A stretch of 64,000 bases of DNA. It comes from a bacterium. GTDB lineage: Bacteria > Armatimonadota > JACIXR01. The stretch is taken from NCBI GenBank assembly GCA_014360495.1, contig JACIXR010000003.1:205247-269246 (forward strand), written 5' to 3'. Both the position numbers and the translations under genes were made by a program. Every line of letters starts with the position of its first letter. The first letter of the stretch is position 1. The notes below the pieces were generated by a model, which was not told the origin of the DNA, did not search any database, and saw nothing but the letters and a program-made list of their open reading frames with translations. Positions 42,553 to 51,600 of this stretch are shown here, piece by piece.

Positions 42553-44275
42553 TCAAAAGGAAAAAGAAGAAAAGCACAAGGCACTTTACACGAAGTATCG
42601 CCCAAAAAGATTTGAGGAAGTAGTTGGGCAGAGACACATAGTTCAAACGCTGAAAAACGCCGTAGCGAGCGGGAACATCGCTCACGCCTATCTCTTCTGT
42701 GGTCCAAGAGGGAGCGGAAAGACTACCACTGCTCGCCTTTTAGCTATGGCACTTAATTGCGAGCAAGGTCCTGCTCCCGAGCCCTGTGGTAAATGCGAGA
42801 TGTGTAGAGCAATCCACGAGGGAAGGGCAACGATGGATGTAATAGAGATGGACGCTGCTTCAAGCACAAGCGTTGATGATGTAAGGGAACTAAGGGAAAC
42901 TGTCAAGCTCGCTCCCGCCCATGCGCGCTACAAGTTTTACATAATAGACGAAGTTCACAGGCTCTCCCGTTCCGCCTTTGACGCCCTCTTAAAGACGATA
43001 GAGGAACCTCCTCCCAACGTCATTTTCGTTCTCGCCACAACGGAACCGAACAAGGTGCCTCCCACGATTGTTTCCCGCTGTCAGAGATTTGATTTCCGAC
43101 GAGGAAGCGATAAGGAAATAAAGGATTACCTTAATAGGGTATGTAAGGGAGAGGGCATAGAAATTGAGGATTCCGCCCTCTCCCTCCTCGCCGAGCAAGC
43201 AGAGGGAAGCTGGCGAGACGCTTTGTCACTTCTGGAACAGGTGTGGGCGTATACCCAGAATAAGAAGATAGATGTTCAGGATGTGGAAGAGGTATTGGGG
43301 ATTGTTGAGGCGGAAACGCTGTCTCGTTTCCTTCGTGCCGTTGCCGAAGGAAGGTTCGCGGAGGGAGTAAAAATAATTGAGGAAGTGCTAAATAAGGGAA
43401 GGGACCCGAAAGAGTTCTTGAAAGCTCTCACCAATCGCTTGAGGGAACTTCTTTTGATAAATATGAGAGCGGAATCCCTTTTGGAGACCGAGAAGAGAAG
43501 CCAACTGCGAAGGGAAGCAAGCTATTTCTCCCCAGATGTTCTCATTAAAATGTTGGAGGAATGTTTTTCAAGCGAGAGCTGGCTCAGGCTTTCCCCCTCT
43601 CCTCGCCTCCCTTTGGAGATGCTCTTGGTAAGGCTCATCCAGATAGGTGGGAAGTGGGAGGAAATCAAAGAAGGGAGGTTGGCTGTGGAAGAGGAGGCTG
43701 AGGAAGTTCCCCCTGAAGAGGTCTCCACTGAGGAGGTATCGGAGGAAGAATTGGGGGAAGAAGAGCGAATAGGTGCGGAAGAGGAAGGCGTAAGCGAAGG
43801 TGTAGCGCTGGAAAAAGAGGAAAAAGAAGAGCTTGAGGAAGTTCCAGCACCAAAGGTAGTTGAAAGTATAGATATTGAGACGATAAAGCAAAAGTGGGAT
43901 GAGGTAGTGGATACAGCGATGGCGGAGGAAGAGCATACGCAGTTGGGCGTCATCTTGAGTCAAGTAAAGCCTATTTCCATAGACGATAAGTTCTTCACAA
44001 TAGGCTTCCCTAAAAGCAAGGAGTTTTTGAAGAAGAACTTGGAAAGAAACGGAGAGAAGCAAGAAAAGTTATTGGTTATTTTGCGGACTGTATTTCCTGG
44101 CTTCTCGCAGAAGATAAAGGCTGTGCTTGTAGAGGAGGAAGAAGAGAAGGGCGAAGAGGGCAAGGTGGAGGAAGAGAGAAGAAAGGCGGAGAGAAAAGAG
44201 AGAAGCAAAAGGCAGGAAAGCGAGGAAGGTAAACTTTTCCGCAGCGTTTTTCCCGAAGCACGGCGAATCCGCTGA
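42539..44275 (+). CDS. dnaX: DNA polymerase III gamma/tau subunit; no canonical start codon
   Basis: Clamp-loader ATPase. The conserved N-terminus KALYTKYRPKRFEEVVGQ begins near 42578, followed by Walker A GPRGSGKTTTA, a four-Cys zinc module (NCEQGPAPEPCGKCEMC), EVHRLSRSAFDALLKTIEE and VSRCQRFDF. An acidic Glu-rich linker and a tau-like C-terminal domain follow. This frame has a TAG at 42536-42538 and then no ATG, GTG or TTG until the ATG at 42746, which would remove Walker A. The best candidate is ATA at 42539, ten bases after GGGAGG and overlapping the tautomerase gene; reading on from it gives IEADNQKEKEEKHKALY. Reinitiation or an indel error are alternatives. No clear slippery site for a short gamma form was seen. 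Confidence 0.88.
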   Translation: MEADNQKEKEEKHKALYTKYRPKRFEEVVGQRHIVQTLKNAVASGNIAHAYLFCGPRGSGKTTTARLLAMALNCEQGPAPEPCGKCEMCRAIHEGRATMDVIEMDAASSTSVDDVRELRETVKLAPAHARYKFYIIDEVHRLSRSAFDALLKTIEEPPPNVIFVLATTEPNKVPPTIVSRCQRFDFRRGSDKEIKDYLNRVCKGEGIEIEDSALSLLAEQAEGSWRDALSLLEQVWAYTQNKKIDVQDVEEVLGIVEAETLSRFLRAVAEGRFAEGVKIIEEVLNKGRDPKEFLKALTNRLRELLLINMRAESLLETEKRSQLRREASYFSPDVLIKMLEECFSSESWLRLSPSPRLPLEMLLVRLIQIGGKWEEIKEGRLAVEEEAEEVPPEEVSTEEVSEEELGEEERIGAEEEGVSEGVALEKEEKEELEEVPAPKVVESIDIETIKQKWDEVVDTAMAEEEHTQLGVILSQVKPISIDDKFFTIGFPKSKEFLKKNLERNGEKQEKLLVILRTVFPGFSQKIKAVLVEEEEEKGEEGKVEEERRKAERKERSKRQESEEGKLFRSVFPEARRIR

Positions 44276-44276
44276 T

Positions 44277-44350
44277 GTATAATTCCATAACATTTGAGAC
44301 TCCCCAGGAGCTCTCTCATATTGCTTTGACTATACAGCCCAATGGAGTAT
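44277..44350 (+). repeat. dispersed intergenic repeat family 1, copy 3
   Basis: Begins GTATAATTCCATAACATTTG, then AGACTCCCCAGG, and TTTGACTATACAGCCCAATG. Near full-length match to 6517-6590. It starts two bases after the dnaX stop codon. Confidence 0.75.
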
Positions 44351-44369
44351 TCACCTCCGTTATCCGTTT

Positions 44370-44404
44370 GAACACACCCTAATTTTTAGGTGTTCTTAAG
44401 AACA
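44370..44404. repeat. overlapping hairpin and perfect 14-base palindrome
   Basis: GAACACACCC at 44370 can pair with the AGGTGTTC stretch at about 44388-44395. TGTTCTTAAGAACA (44391-44404) is a perfect palindrome. A further hairpin, GACGATTTCGTC, lies at about 44521. No T-tract follows, so terminators are unlikely. An operator for rhaB or repeat debris is possible. The rest of the 400-base gap 44276-44675 holds only repeat copy 3 and the rhaB promoter. Confidence 0.45.
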
Positions 44405-44616
44405 ACGGTTGCTTCGGTGGAAATCTAAGCCGGCAAAAAAGTTAAATACCCTTCATAGAGGGTGTGGAGCAAATCTATAAGCGTTTTACATAACATTTTT
44501 CCAAGGGCTCACCATTCTGAGACGATTTCGTCTTTCAGAATCCTGCTTTCAGTAGTTATGAACTTATTAAGGTATCGCCAATGATGTCATTCTGTACTAA
44601 AGGTTTTTAAAATCCC

Positions 44617-44645
44617 TTGATTTAAACCAGCTTTTCTTTTATATA
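44617..44645 (+). promoter_or_regulatory. putative rhamnulokinase promoter
   Basis: TTGATT (44617-44622), 17-base spacer, TATATA (44640-44645). Start of transcription near 44652, 24 bases before the ATG, with room for CTGGAGG. Confidence 0.5.
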
Positions 44646-44675
44646 TTTTCTAACAAATCTCTGGAGGTGTTGGCT

Positions 44676-46151
44676 ATGTATCCATTTCTCGCCCTTGATT
44701 TAGGAGCGGAAAGCGGAAGAGGTATGCTCGGTTTCCTTGAGGAGGGAAAGTTTAGGCTTGAGGAAATCCACCGCTTCCCCAACGGTCCTGTGAGGGTTGG
44801 AGATAGCCTCTTCTGGGATGTCCTTCGCCTTTGGGAGGAAGTGAAAACGAGCATAAAACTTGCTGGTCAAAAATATGGAGGATTAAGCGGTATCGGAGTT
44901 GATACCTGGGGCGTGGATTTCGCCCTCCTCGGTAGAGGAGATGTTCTCCTCTCCAATCCCTATCACTATAGGGATAAACGCACCAATGGAATGCTTGAAG
45001 AAGCATTCAACCGAGTTCCAAAAGAGGAAATCTATTTCCGCACGGGAATCCAATTCATCCAGCTCAACACCCTCTACCAACTATTGGCGATGAGGGTGGA
45101 GAACTCTCCTATCCTTGATATCGCTGAGACATTCCTTATGATGCCCGACCTCTTCAACTTCTGGTTGACGGGCGTAAAGGCAAACGAGTTCAGCGAAGCC
45201 ACTACCTCCCAGTTCTATAATCCAATCAAGGGAGATTGGGATAGAGAGCTCCTTGAGAGGATGGATATACCGAGCCATTTCCTCCAAAAAATCGTCCCCT
45301 CAGGAACGGTTTTAGGAGAGCTTCTTCCCTCCGTTAGCGAAGAAGTAGGTTTGAAGGGCGTTCCTGTTGTCGCGGTCGCCTGCCACGATACGGGCTCCGC
45401 AGTCGCAGCCGCTCCTGGAGAGGGCGACGATTGGGCTTATATAAGCTCTGGCACATGGATGCTTATGGGGGTAGAGGTAAAGGAGCCCATAATAAATCAA
45501 AAGAGCTTTGAATTGAACTTCACAAACGAGGGAGGCGTGGGTGGAACCTTTCGCTTCCTCAAGAATATTATGGGGCTCTGGCTGATTCAGGAATCAAGAA
45601 GAACTTGGGCGAGCAGAGGGGAGGAATATACCTATGGCGAATTGACGAAGATGGCGGAGGAAGCTCGTCCCTTCTCGGCTATAATAGAGCCCGACAATCC
45701 CGTCTTCCTTCCGCCGGGAGATATGCCCGCCCGCATAGCAGAATACTGCAAGAAGACGGGTCAGGAACCTCCCCAAACGAAGGGAGAGCTTGTGCGCTGC
45801 GTATTGGAGAGCCTTGCCCTGAAATGCAAATGGGTGTTGGAGAAGCTGGAGGATATGCTGGGAAGGAGATTGAACAGAATCCATATCTTTGGCGGCGGCT
45901 CCCAGAACACTTTGCTCTGCCAGCTGATTGCCAATGCCACGAACAGGCTCGTCTATGCAGGACCAGTGGAAGCCACGGCTACCGGCAACGCCCTGGTCCA
46001 AGCCCTTGCCCTTGGCTACATCAAGTCCCACGAGGAAATGAGGACGATAGTGAGGAACTCATTTGAGGTCAAACCCTATGAACCAGTCCATACCAGCGAT
46101 TGGGACATAGCATACGAGCGTTTCCTCAAGCTGATGGAACAAATCCAATGA
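44676..46151 (+). CDS. rhaB: rhamnulokinase (FGGY family)
   Basis: 491 residues from ATG 44676, eight bases after GGAGG. Phosphorylates L-rhamnulose to the 1-phosphate. FLALDLGAESGRGMLG opens the first FGGY domain; VGDSLFWDVLRLWEEV, GIGVDTWGVDFALLG and NPYHYRD are typical of RhaB. DTGSAVAAAPGEGDDWAYISSG, HIFGGGSQN and GPVEATATGNALVQ follow in the second domain. L-rhamnose isomerase and aldolase are not in the window. The stop overlaps the next ATG (ATGA). Confidence 0.9.
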   Translation: MYPFLALDLGAESGRGMLGFLEEGKFRLEEIHRFPNGPVRVGDSLFWDVLRLWEEVKTSIKLAGQKYGGLSGIGVDTWGVDFALLGRGDVLLSNPYHYRDKRTNGMLEEAFNRVPKEEIYFRTGIQFIQLNTLYQLLAMRVENSPILDIAETFLMMPDLFNFWLTGVKANEFSEATTSQFYNPIKGDWDRELLERMDIPSHFLQKIVPSGTVLGELLPSVSEEVGLKGVPVVAVACHDTGSAVAAAPGEGDDWAYISSGTWMLMGVEVKEPIINQKSFELNFTNEGGVGGTFRFLKNIMGLWLIQESRRTWASRGEEYTYGELTKMAEEARPFSAIIEPDNPVFLPPGDMPARIAEYCKKTGQEPPQTKGELVRCVLESLALKCKWVLEKLEDMLGRRLNRIHIFGGGSQNTLLCQLIANATNRLVYAGPVEATATGNALVQALALGYIKSHEEMRTIVRNSFEVKPYEPVHTSDWDIAYERFLKLMEQIQ

Positions 46152-46816
46152 AAGAGAGGATAGTCCTCGCTTGGAGCGGGGGCAAGGATTCCACCTTAGC
46201 CCTCTACGAGCTCGTCCAAGAGGGAGAATACGATATCGTAGCCCTTCTATCAACGATTACGGAAGGTTATGACAGAGTGAGTATGCACGGAGTGAGAAGA
46301 GAGCTGCTGGAGAGGCAGGCGAGCGCTCTTGGCTTCCCTCTTGACATAGTTTTCATACCCCAAAATTGCACGAACGAGGAATACGAAAGGCGGATGGGAG
46401 AGAAGATGATTTTCTTCAAGGAAAAGGGAATTAGAAAAGTCGCCTTCGGCGACATCTTTCTTCAAGATGTGAGGGAGTATAGAGAAAGGAATCTTGCGAA
46501 GGTGGGGATGGAAGGGGAATTTCCAATCTGGGGAAGGGATAGCGGAGAGCTGGCGAGGAGATTCATCAAATTGGGTTTCAAGGCAGTGATAACCTGCGTA
46601 GATGGAGAGAGATTAGCGGGTGAACTTGTGGGAAGGGAATTTGACGAGGATTTCCTCTCCTCCCTACCCTCCGACATAGACCCCTCGGGAGAGAACGGCG
46701 AATTCCATACCTTCGTCTACTCAGGACCACTCTTCAAAAGTGCGATTGCCTTCCAGAAAGGCGAAATCGTTTTCCGTGAAAACCGCTTCTATTTCTGCGA
46801 CTTAGTGCCAGTTTAA
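46148..46816 (+). CDS. Dph6-like ATP pyrophosphatase (diphthine-ammonia ligase family)
   Basis: 222 residues from ATG 46148, overlapping the rhaB stop by four bases. The PP-loop SGGKDSTLALYEL is present, with SMHGVRRELLERQA, EGEFPIWGRDSGELAR and FKAVITCVDGERL. In eukaryotes and archaea Dph6 amidates diphthine. Bacteria have no diphthamide, so the bacterial role is unknown. Coupling to rhaB is seen here. The C-terminus ends FHTFVYSGPLFKSA, as in the family. Confidence 0.88.
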   Translation: MKERIVLAWSGGKDSTLALYELVQEGEYDIVALLSTITEGYDRVSMHGVRRELLERQASALGFPLDIVFIPQNCTNEEYERRMGEKMIFFKEKGIRKVAFGDIFLQDVREYRERNLAKVGMEGEFPIWGRDSGELARRFIKLGFKAVITCVDGERLAGELVGREFDEDFLSSLPSDIDPSGENGEFHTFVYSGPLFKSAIAFQKGEIVFRENRFYFCDLVPV

Positions 46817-46834
46817 AAAGGAGGAGGATTGTAA

Positions 46835-48148
46835 ATGAAAGATAAGAAGCTGAAAATCGTTGTTATTGGAGCGGGAAGCGCGTCGTTTGGGTTGAGCACG
46901 CTTTCCGATTTCTTTCAATCGCCATTAATGAGAAATGCTGAGCTCGTTCTCTGTGATATCAATGAGGAGAAATTGAATCTTATGAGTGAGCTCGCAAAAC
47001 GCCTCAAGGAAACAGTCAACTTTCAGTGCAAAATAACTTCCACAACCGATTATAAAACCTCTATTGATGGCGCCGATTTCGTGATTACTTCTGTTGAGAA
47101 AAGGAGAATAGAATCTTGGAAAAAAGATTGGGAAATTCCCCAAAAATTCGGCGTCAAGCAGGTGCTGGGAGAAAACGGCGGACCAGGCGGTATGTTCCAC
47201 GCCTTCCGTACTATCCCCATCCTCTTGGATATCGCAAAGTCTATGGAGGAGAAATGCCCAAACGCTTGGCTAATAAATTTCTCCAATCCCCTCCACTGTA
47301 ATATGCTCGCTATCTATCGCTACAGTAAAATTAAAGCAATTGGACTCTGCCACGGATTACGCGGGGTCCTCTATCAGCTCTCCGATGTTATGGGCGTTCC
47401 CTATGAGTCACTTTCCGCTATCGCCGGTGGCTTCAATCACTTCACCTGGATTCTGGAGCTTCGCTTTAAGGAAAACAATAAGGACGCCTACCCCCTATTG
47501 AAAGAGAAACTTTCCCAACTCCCCCACCCTCCTCAACCTTTATCATACCTCCTCTTCCAAAAGCTCGGACTATATCCATCGCCCGGCGATAACCACATAG
47601 GAGAATATTTACCTAACTCCTTGGTTGAGGAATGCTACCCTTGGGAGGAGACAAGGGATACATTCTGGCGTTTCAACTTTGAGGGAGACGAGGAGGGAAG
47701 GAAAAGGCTAAACTCCCTGATAAATAAAATAATCGCTGGGGAAGAGAGCCCAAGTGTTCTGCTCCAGCATAGGTCTGGCGAGAGGGCGATTGATATTGTT
47801 GAGGCAATAGTTGAGGATAAAAGGGAATTTGAGATAGCTGTTAACATCCCCAACAAAGGGTTCATTGACAACCTCCCAGATGGCATAGTTGAGGTGCCTA
47901 CGGTTGTGGGGAGAGATGGTCCCGAAGGGTTGAATATCGGGAAGCTTCCCAGGGCGATAGCAAGCCTCTGCCAGAGGCAGATGGACATCCAGGAATTGAT
48001 TGTTGAGTCCGCAGTAACGGGTTCAAGGAAATTGGCAATTCAAGCTCTGCTCATAGACCCCGTAATCCCTAACGCCCGCACAGCGGAGTTAGTCTTTGAT
48101 GCCCTCTACGAAGCCCATAGTGATTTGCTCCCTACTTTTGCTCCGTAA
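46835..48148 (+). CDS. GH4 NAD-dependent glycosidase
   Basis: 437 residues. Rossmann motif VVIGAGSASFGLSTLSDFF, then LVLCDINEEKLN, NFSNPLHCNMLAIYR, the metal Cys/His in GLCHGLRG, and GGFNHFTWILEL. GH4 enzymes hydrolyse alpha- or beta-glycosides by an oxidation-elimination route needing NAD and Mn2+. Closest in feel to alpha-galactosidase/alpha-glucuronidase members; specificity unproven. AAAGGAGGAGG precedes the ATG. No signal peptide, so it acts on imported oligosaccharides. Confidence 0.9.
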   Translation: MKDKKLKIVVIGAGSASFGLSTLSDFFQSPLMRNAELVLCDINEEKLNLMSELAKRLKETVNFQCKITSTTDYKTSIDGADFVITSVEKRRIESWKKDWEIPQKFGVKQVLGENGGPGGMFHAFRTIPILLDIAKSMEEKCPNAWLINFSNPLHCNMLAIYRYSKIKAIGLCHGLRGVLYQLSDVMGVPYESLSAIAGGFNHFTWILELRFKENNKDAYPLLKEKLSQLPHPPQPLSYLLFQKLGLYPSPGDNHIGEYLPNSLVEECYPWEETRDTFWRFNFEGDEEGRKRLNSLINKIIAGEESPSVLLQHRSGERAIDIVEAIVEDKREFEIAVNIPNKGFIDNLPDGIVEVPTVVGRDGPEGLNIGKLPRAIASLCQRQMDIQELIVESAVTGSRKLAIQALLIDPVIPNARTAELVFDALYEAHSDLLPTFAP

Positions 48149-48279
48149 TGGCAATACCTACTATCTGGCGATAGGTCGTATCATCCCGAATAGATTGCCT
48201 CTTCGTTCCGCTCCTCACATTTAGGGGTATAGGTTTTAGTTACAATTCCTTCCGTAGGGGGATAAGAACCCCACTGTCA

Positions 48280-48515
48280 TTGCGAGTCTTCTGCGAAGCA
48301 GAAGGCGTGGGAATCTCGTATTTAATCATGGCAGGAATGAAATTGGCAAGTCATCCTTTGTCGGTCTCGCGTCTTTGGATATAGATTTTTATATGAGACA
48401 TTCTGATTCATCATTTTTATTTATTTTTCAATAACTTTTACCCATGCCAGCAATGACAACATGACGGCTTGTCATTTCATTGCGAACTCGCCTTCGGCGG
48501 GCTCGCAACTATTGT
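48280..48515 (+). repeat. dispersed non-coding repeat family 2, copy A
   Basis: Core 48307-48460 holds AATCTCGTATTTAATC, GGAATGAAATTG, TCCTTTGTCGG, TATAGATTTTT and TGATTCATCATTTTT in this order. All recur, reversed, at 56096-56260. The core is flanked by hairpins: CTTCTGC-GAA-GCAGAAG at 48288-48304 and an imperfect GCGA...TCGC stem at 48482-48507. TCATTGCGAG resembles the CATTGCGAG-type repeats seen in other phyla. The rest of 48149-48549 shows no gene. Confidence 0.7.
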
Positions 48516-48549
48516 TGATATTGAAATTCGTCATAGGTTTATACACTAA

Positions 48550-48578
48550 TTGACATACCCCTTTTAAACCTTGATAAT
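48550..48578 (+). promoter_or_regulatory. promoter of the GH39-like/GH42-like operon
   Basis: Consensus TTGACA (48550-48555), 17-base spacer, GATAAT (48573-48578). Predicted leader about 38 bases, ending in AAAGGAGGG before ATG 48623. Confidence 0.72.
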
Positions 48579-48622
48579 TTTTAATGCTCGTTCAAAAGCA
48601 CTCAGAAAAAGGAGGGTTTTAT

Positions 48623-51600
48623 ATGAGAAGATTTGTCCCTATCCTCTTGATTCTCCTTTCCTTTTCCCTGTTCAGCGGAGAATCGCGCAGGTTTTTATTG
48701 TTCAATTTTGAGCACCCTTTCTTCTCTTTTTCGGAAGGTAGAGGCGATAGGGGTGGGAAAGGGAACTTCTCCATCGTTTCAAAGCCATCCTATAACGGCA
48801 AGCCCGTGGGGAAATTCTCCTATGATTTCTCCAGCACGGGAGAGGAAATAGGCTATGTTTACGCCCCCATAAACTGCGCCATCCCCCTGCCCGGTAAGCC
48901 CATAGCTCTCATCATCCCCATTTATGGCGATGCTTCCCAACATACATTTGCTTATCGCTTCGTTGATAAAACGGGAGAGGTCTTTCAGGGTGGCATTGGA
49001 GCAATAAATTGGAAAGGATGGAAAGAAGTAAACCTCCAACTAACCGAGCAGGCGACCTTCTCTTGGGGTGGAAATAACGACCATAAAATAGATTATCCAA
49101 TCCGTCTCTCCCAATTGATAATAGACAAAAACTCCAACTCCCTACCCTTGAAAGGGGAAATCTATCTTGGCGATTTTTATATCCAGACGGAAGATGTAAA
49201 GGCTGAAGAGCTCTTCCTAATAGATATCAAAGCTGATAAACCCCAAATGATTTATAAGTCTGGCGAATCCGCTGTTCTTTCTTTAATAGCCTTAAATAGG
49301 GGTGAAGAGACAAGGAATATTTCTCTAACCATTGAGGCAAGGGATTTCTTCAAGACTCCGATATTGTTGAAGGATGTTAATTTGAGCGTCCCTCCCCAAT
49401 CTTTGAGGAGCTCTTCTCTTAAAATTCCCTTACATAAACTCGGTAGCTATATTGTAAATGCGAAGGAGAAAGGTGGAAGTTGGGAAAAACAGATTGTTTT
49501 GAGCGTCCTCCCTCCTTTTCGCAAAGGTAAGTTGGATATCACCTCTCCTTTTGGAATAAATGGTCACATCCCCAACGAACGAGAGCTCTATATGATGGAG
49601 AGGGCGGGGATAAGATGGTGTAGGATGGATTTCCTCTGGGAGATTAACGAGCCCGAGAAGGATAAATTCAATTGGAAGACCTTTGATGAGGTCTTTGCAA
49701 ATGCGAAAAAGCACTCTGTCTATCCTCTCCCTATCCTCTGCTACAATTCCTCTTGGGGAAGCAAGAAGTCAGAAAATGGAAGTGGGACGGTTCCCGATTT
49801 GAATAACTGGATTCCGTATGTAAAGGAATCTGTGAGAAAATACAAGGATTTCGTTAAATTCTGGGAGGTTTGGAACGAGCCTAACATAGGTTTTTGGACG
49901 GGAACTTTGGATGAATACGCCGAACTTTTGAGGGAAACTTATAAAGCGATAAAGGAGGTAGATAGAGAAGCAAAAGTGGCCATGGGAGGAACAGCGGGCA
50001 CAGACCTCCGCTACATTGAGGAGCTTTACAAGAGAAATGTTCCCTTTGATATTGTTAACATCCATCCCTATGGCTATCCAACGCCACCGGAGAAATTCCT
50101 AGAGGGGCAGATTAATGCCTGCAGGGAGCTTATGAGGAAATACGGAGACGAGAAAAAGCCAATTTGGATAACGGAATACGGCTGGCCTAACCACATCGCT
50201 CCAAACGGAGTTGATATAATTACTCAAGCTAATTATATTGTGAGGGCTTTCGTGATTGCCTTGGGAGCGGGCGTAGAGAAGATATTCTGGTATGATTACC
50301 AGAACGGTCCTGACCCATATTACAATGAGCATAACTTCGGGATTGTTTATATGGGAGATATACCCAAACCCTGCTATGTCTCACTATCAACAATGACTCG
50401 CCTCTTGGAAGGGAAAAAATTTCTCAAGAAACTGGATATGCCAGAGGATTGTTACGCCTATGTCTTTCAATCAAAAAACAAAGAGGAAACAATAGTCATG
50501 TGGGCTATGGAGGAAAAGGAGGTCGCATTTAATTGGAAGGGGAAAGGGAGATTAGTGGATTTGATGGGGAACGAAAAGCCGGTTTCCTCCGATGGACTAT
50601 TTAAGGTAAAACTTTCCCCTAGCCCCGTCTTCCTCATATGTAAGGGCGATAACTTACCCAGCGTAGCATTTCGCTGGGAAAAGAGCGCTATTGAGCTTAT
50701 GCCACTTGAACCGACTTCCGATGCTCTGATAATCAAGTTAAGCTCACCTCTCAAAATTTCCGTTTCCTTCACAACACCCAAAGGAATTGAGGTCTCGCCT
50801 TCTTCTTGGAGTGCTAATCTCAAGAAGGGCGAATGGAAAAAGAGCTTCAATTTCTTGGTCAAGGCAGTTCCGTTTGGGAATTATGAAGTAATAGCAAATA
50901 TAAAGGTCGGCGGACAGACCTTTAAGCTTAGCAAGAAGCTAACCGTTATCTCTCCTTACAGACTTTGGCTCATCCCCTCCCCTCTTGAGCAAAGCCTGAA
51001 GATAAAGGTGAAAAATCTATACAAGAAAAATAAAGCGGAAGGACTTGTAGCCTCATTGCAAACCCCATCGGCTATCTTGAAATATCTCTCCGCCTACTTC
51101 CCTATAATGAAGCCTGGCGAGGAATCAACTCAGAGCGTTCCCCTGTTCCTTGACCTTTCGGATGTTCCATCGGCTTTCAATATAAGCGTTAATCTGAAGG
51201 ATAAGAACAGCGTAGCTATGCATTATCAAAGAAAGGTTTCGTTCTTCACGATTGAGAAAGCAGAGAGCAATCCCCTCGACCCCTCCAATCCCCAATGGGA
51301 GAAAATCACGGGAATAGTGCTTGATAAAAAGGATTTTTATCAGAAGCTAAACCAGGATTGGAAAGGGCAAAATGACCTCTGGGTAGAAGGAAAGTTCCTG
51401 TGGGATGAGGAGAACTTCTACATTAAGCTTGCCGTCATTGATGATGTGTTTTTCAACAATTACCCTCCTGAGGGTATTTGGCAAGGGGATAGTGTCCAAT
51501 TCGCTATCGCTCCCAAAGGCGAGCATATGAAGGATGAGCCTTTCGTTCAGATAGATATAGGAAAGTCAAACGGAAAGGACATCGTGTTTAGAAGAGCTTT

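Noticed and set aside
43522..44062. Minus-strand Ser- or Leu-rich open frames
   Set aside because: Antisense readings of the acidic linker of dnaX.
43500..44280. Programmed frameshift for a short gamma form of dnaX
   Set aside because: The 3' part is A/G-rich but no clear A-AAA-AAG site with a following stem was seen.
44500..44545. Hairpins as a dnaX terminator
   Set aside because: Stems exist but no T-run follows.
48280..48515. CRISPR-like or attachment-site interpretation of repeat family 2
   Set aside because: Only two distant inverse copies, no regular spacers and no integrase or cas genes.
48584..48622. Extended N-terminus of the GH39-like protein
   Set aside because: It lies in the untranslated leader after the promoter; ATG 48623 has AAAGGAGGG.
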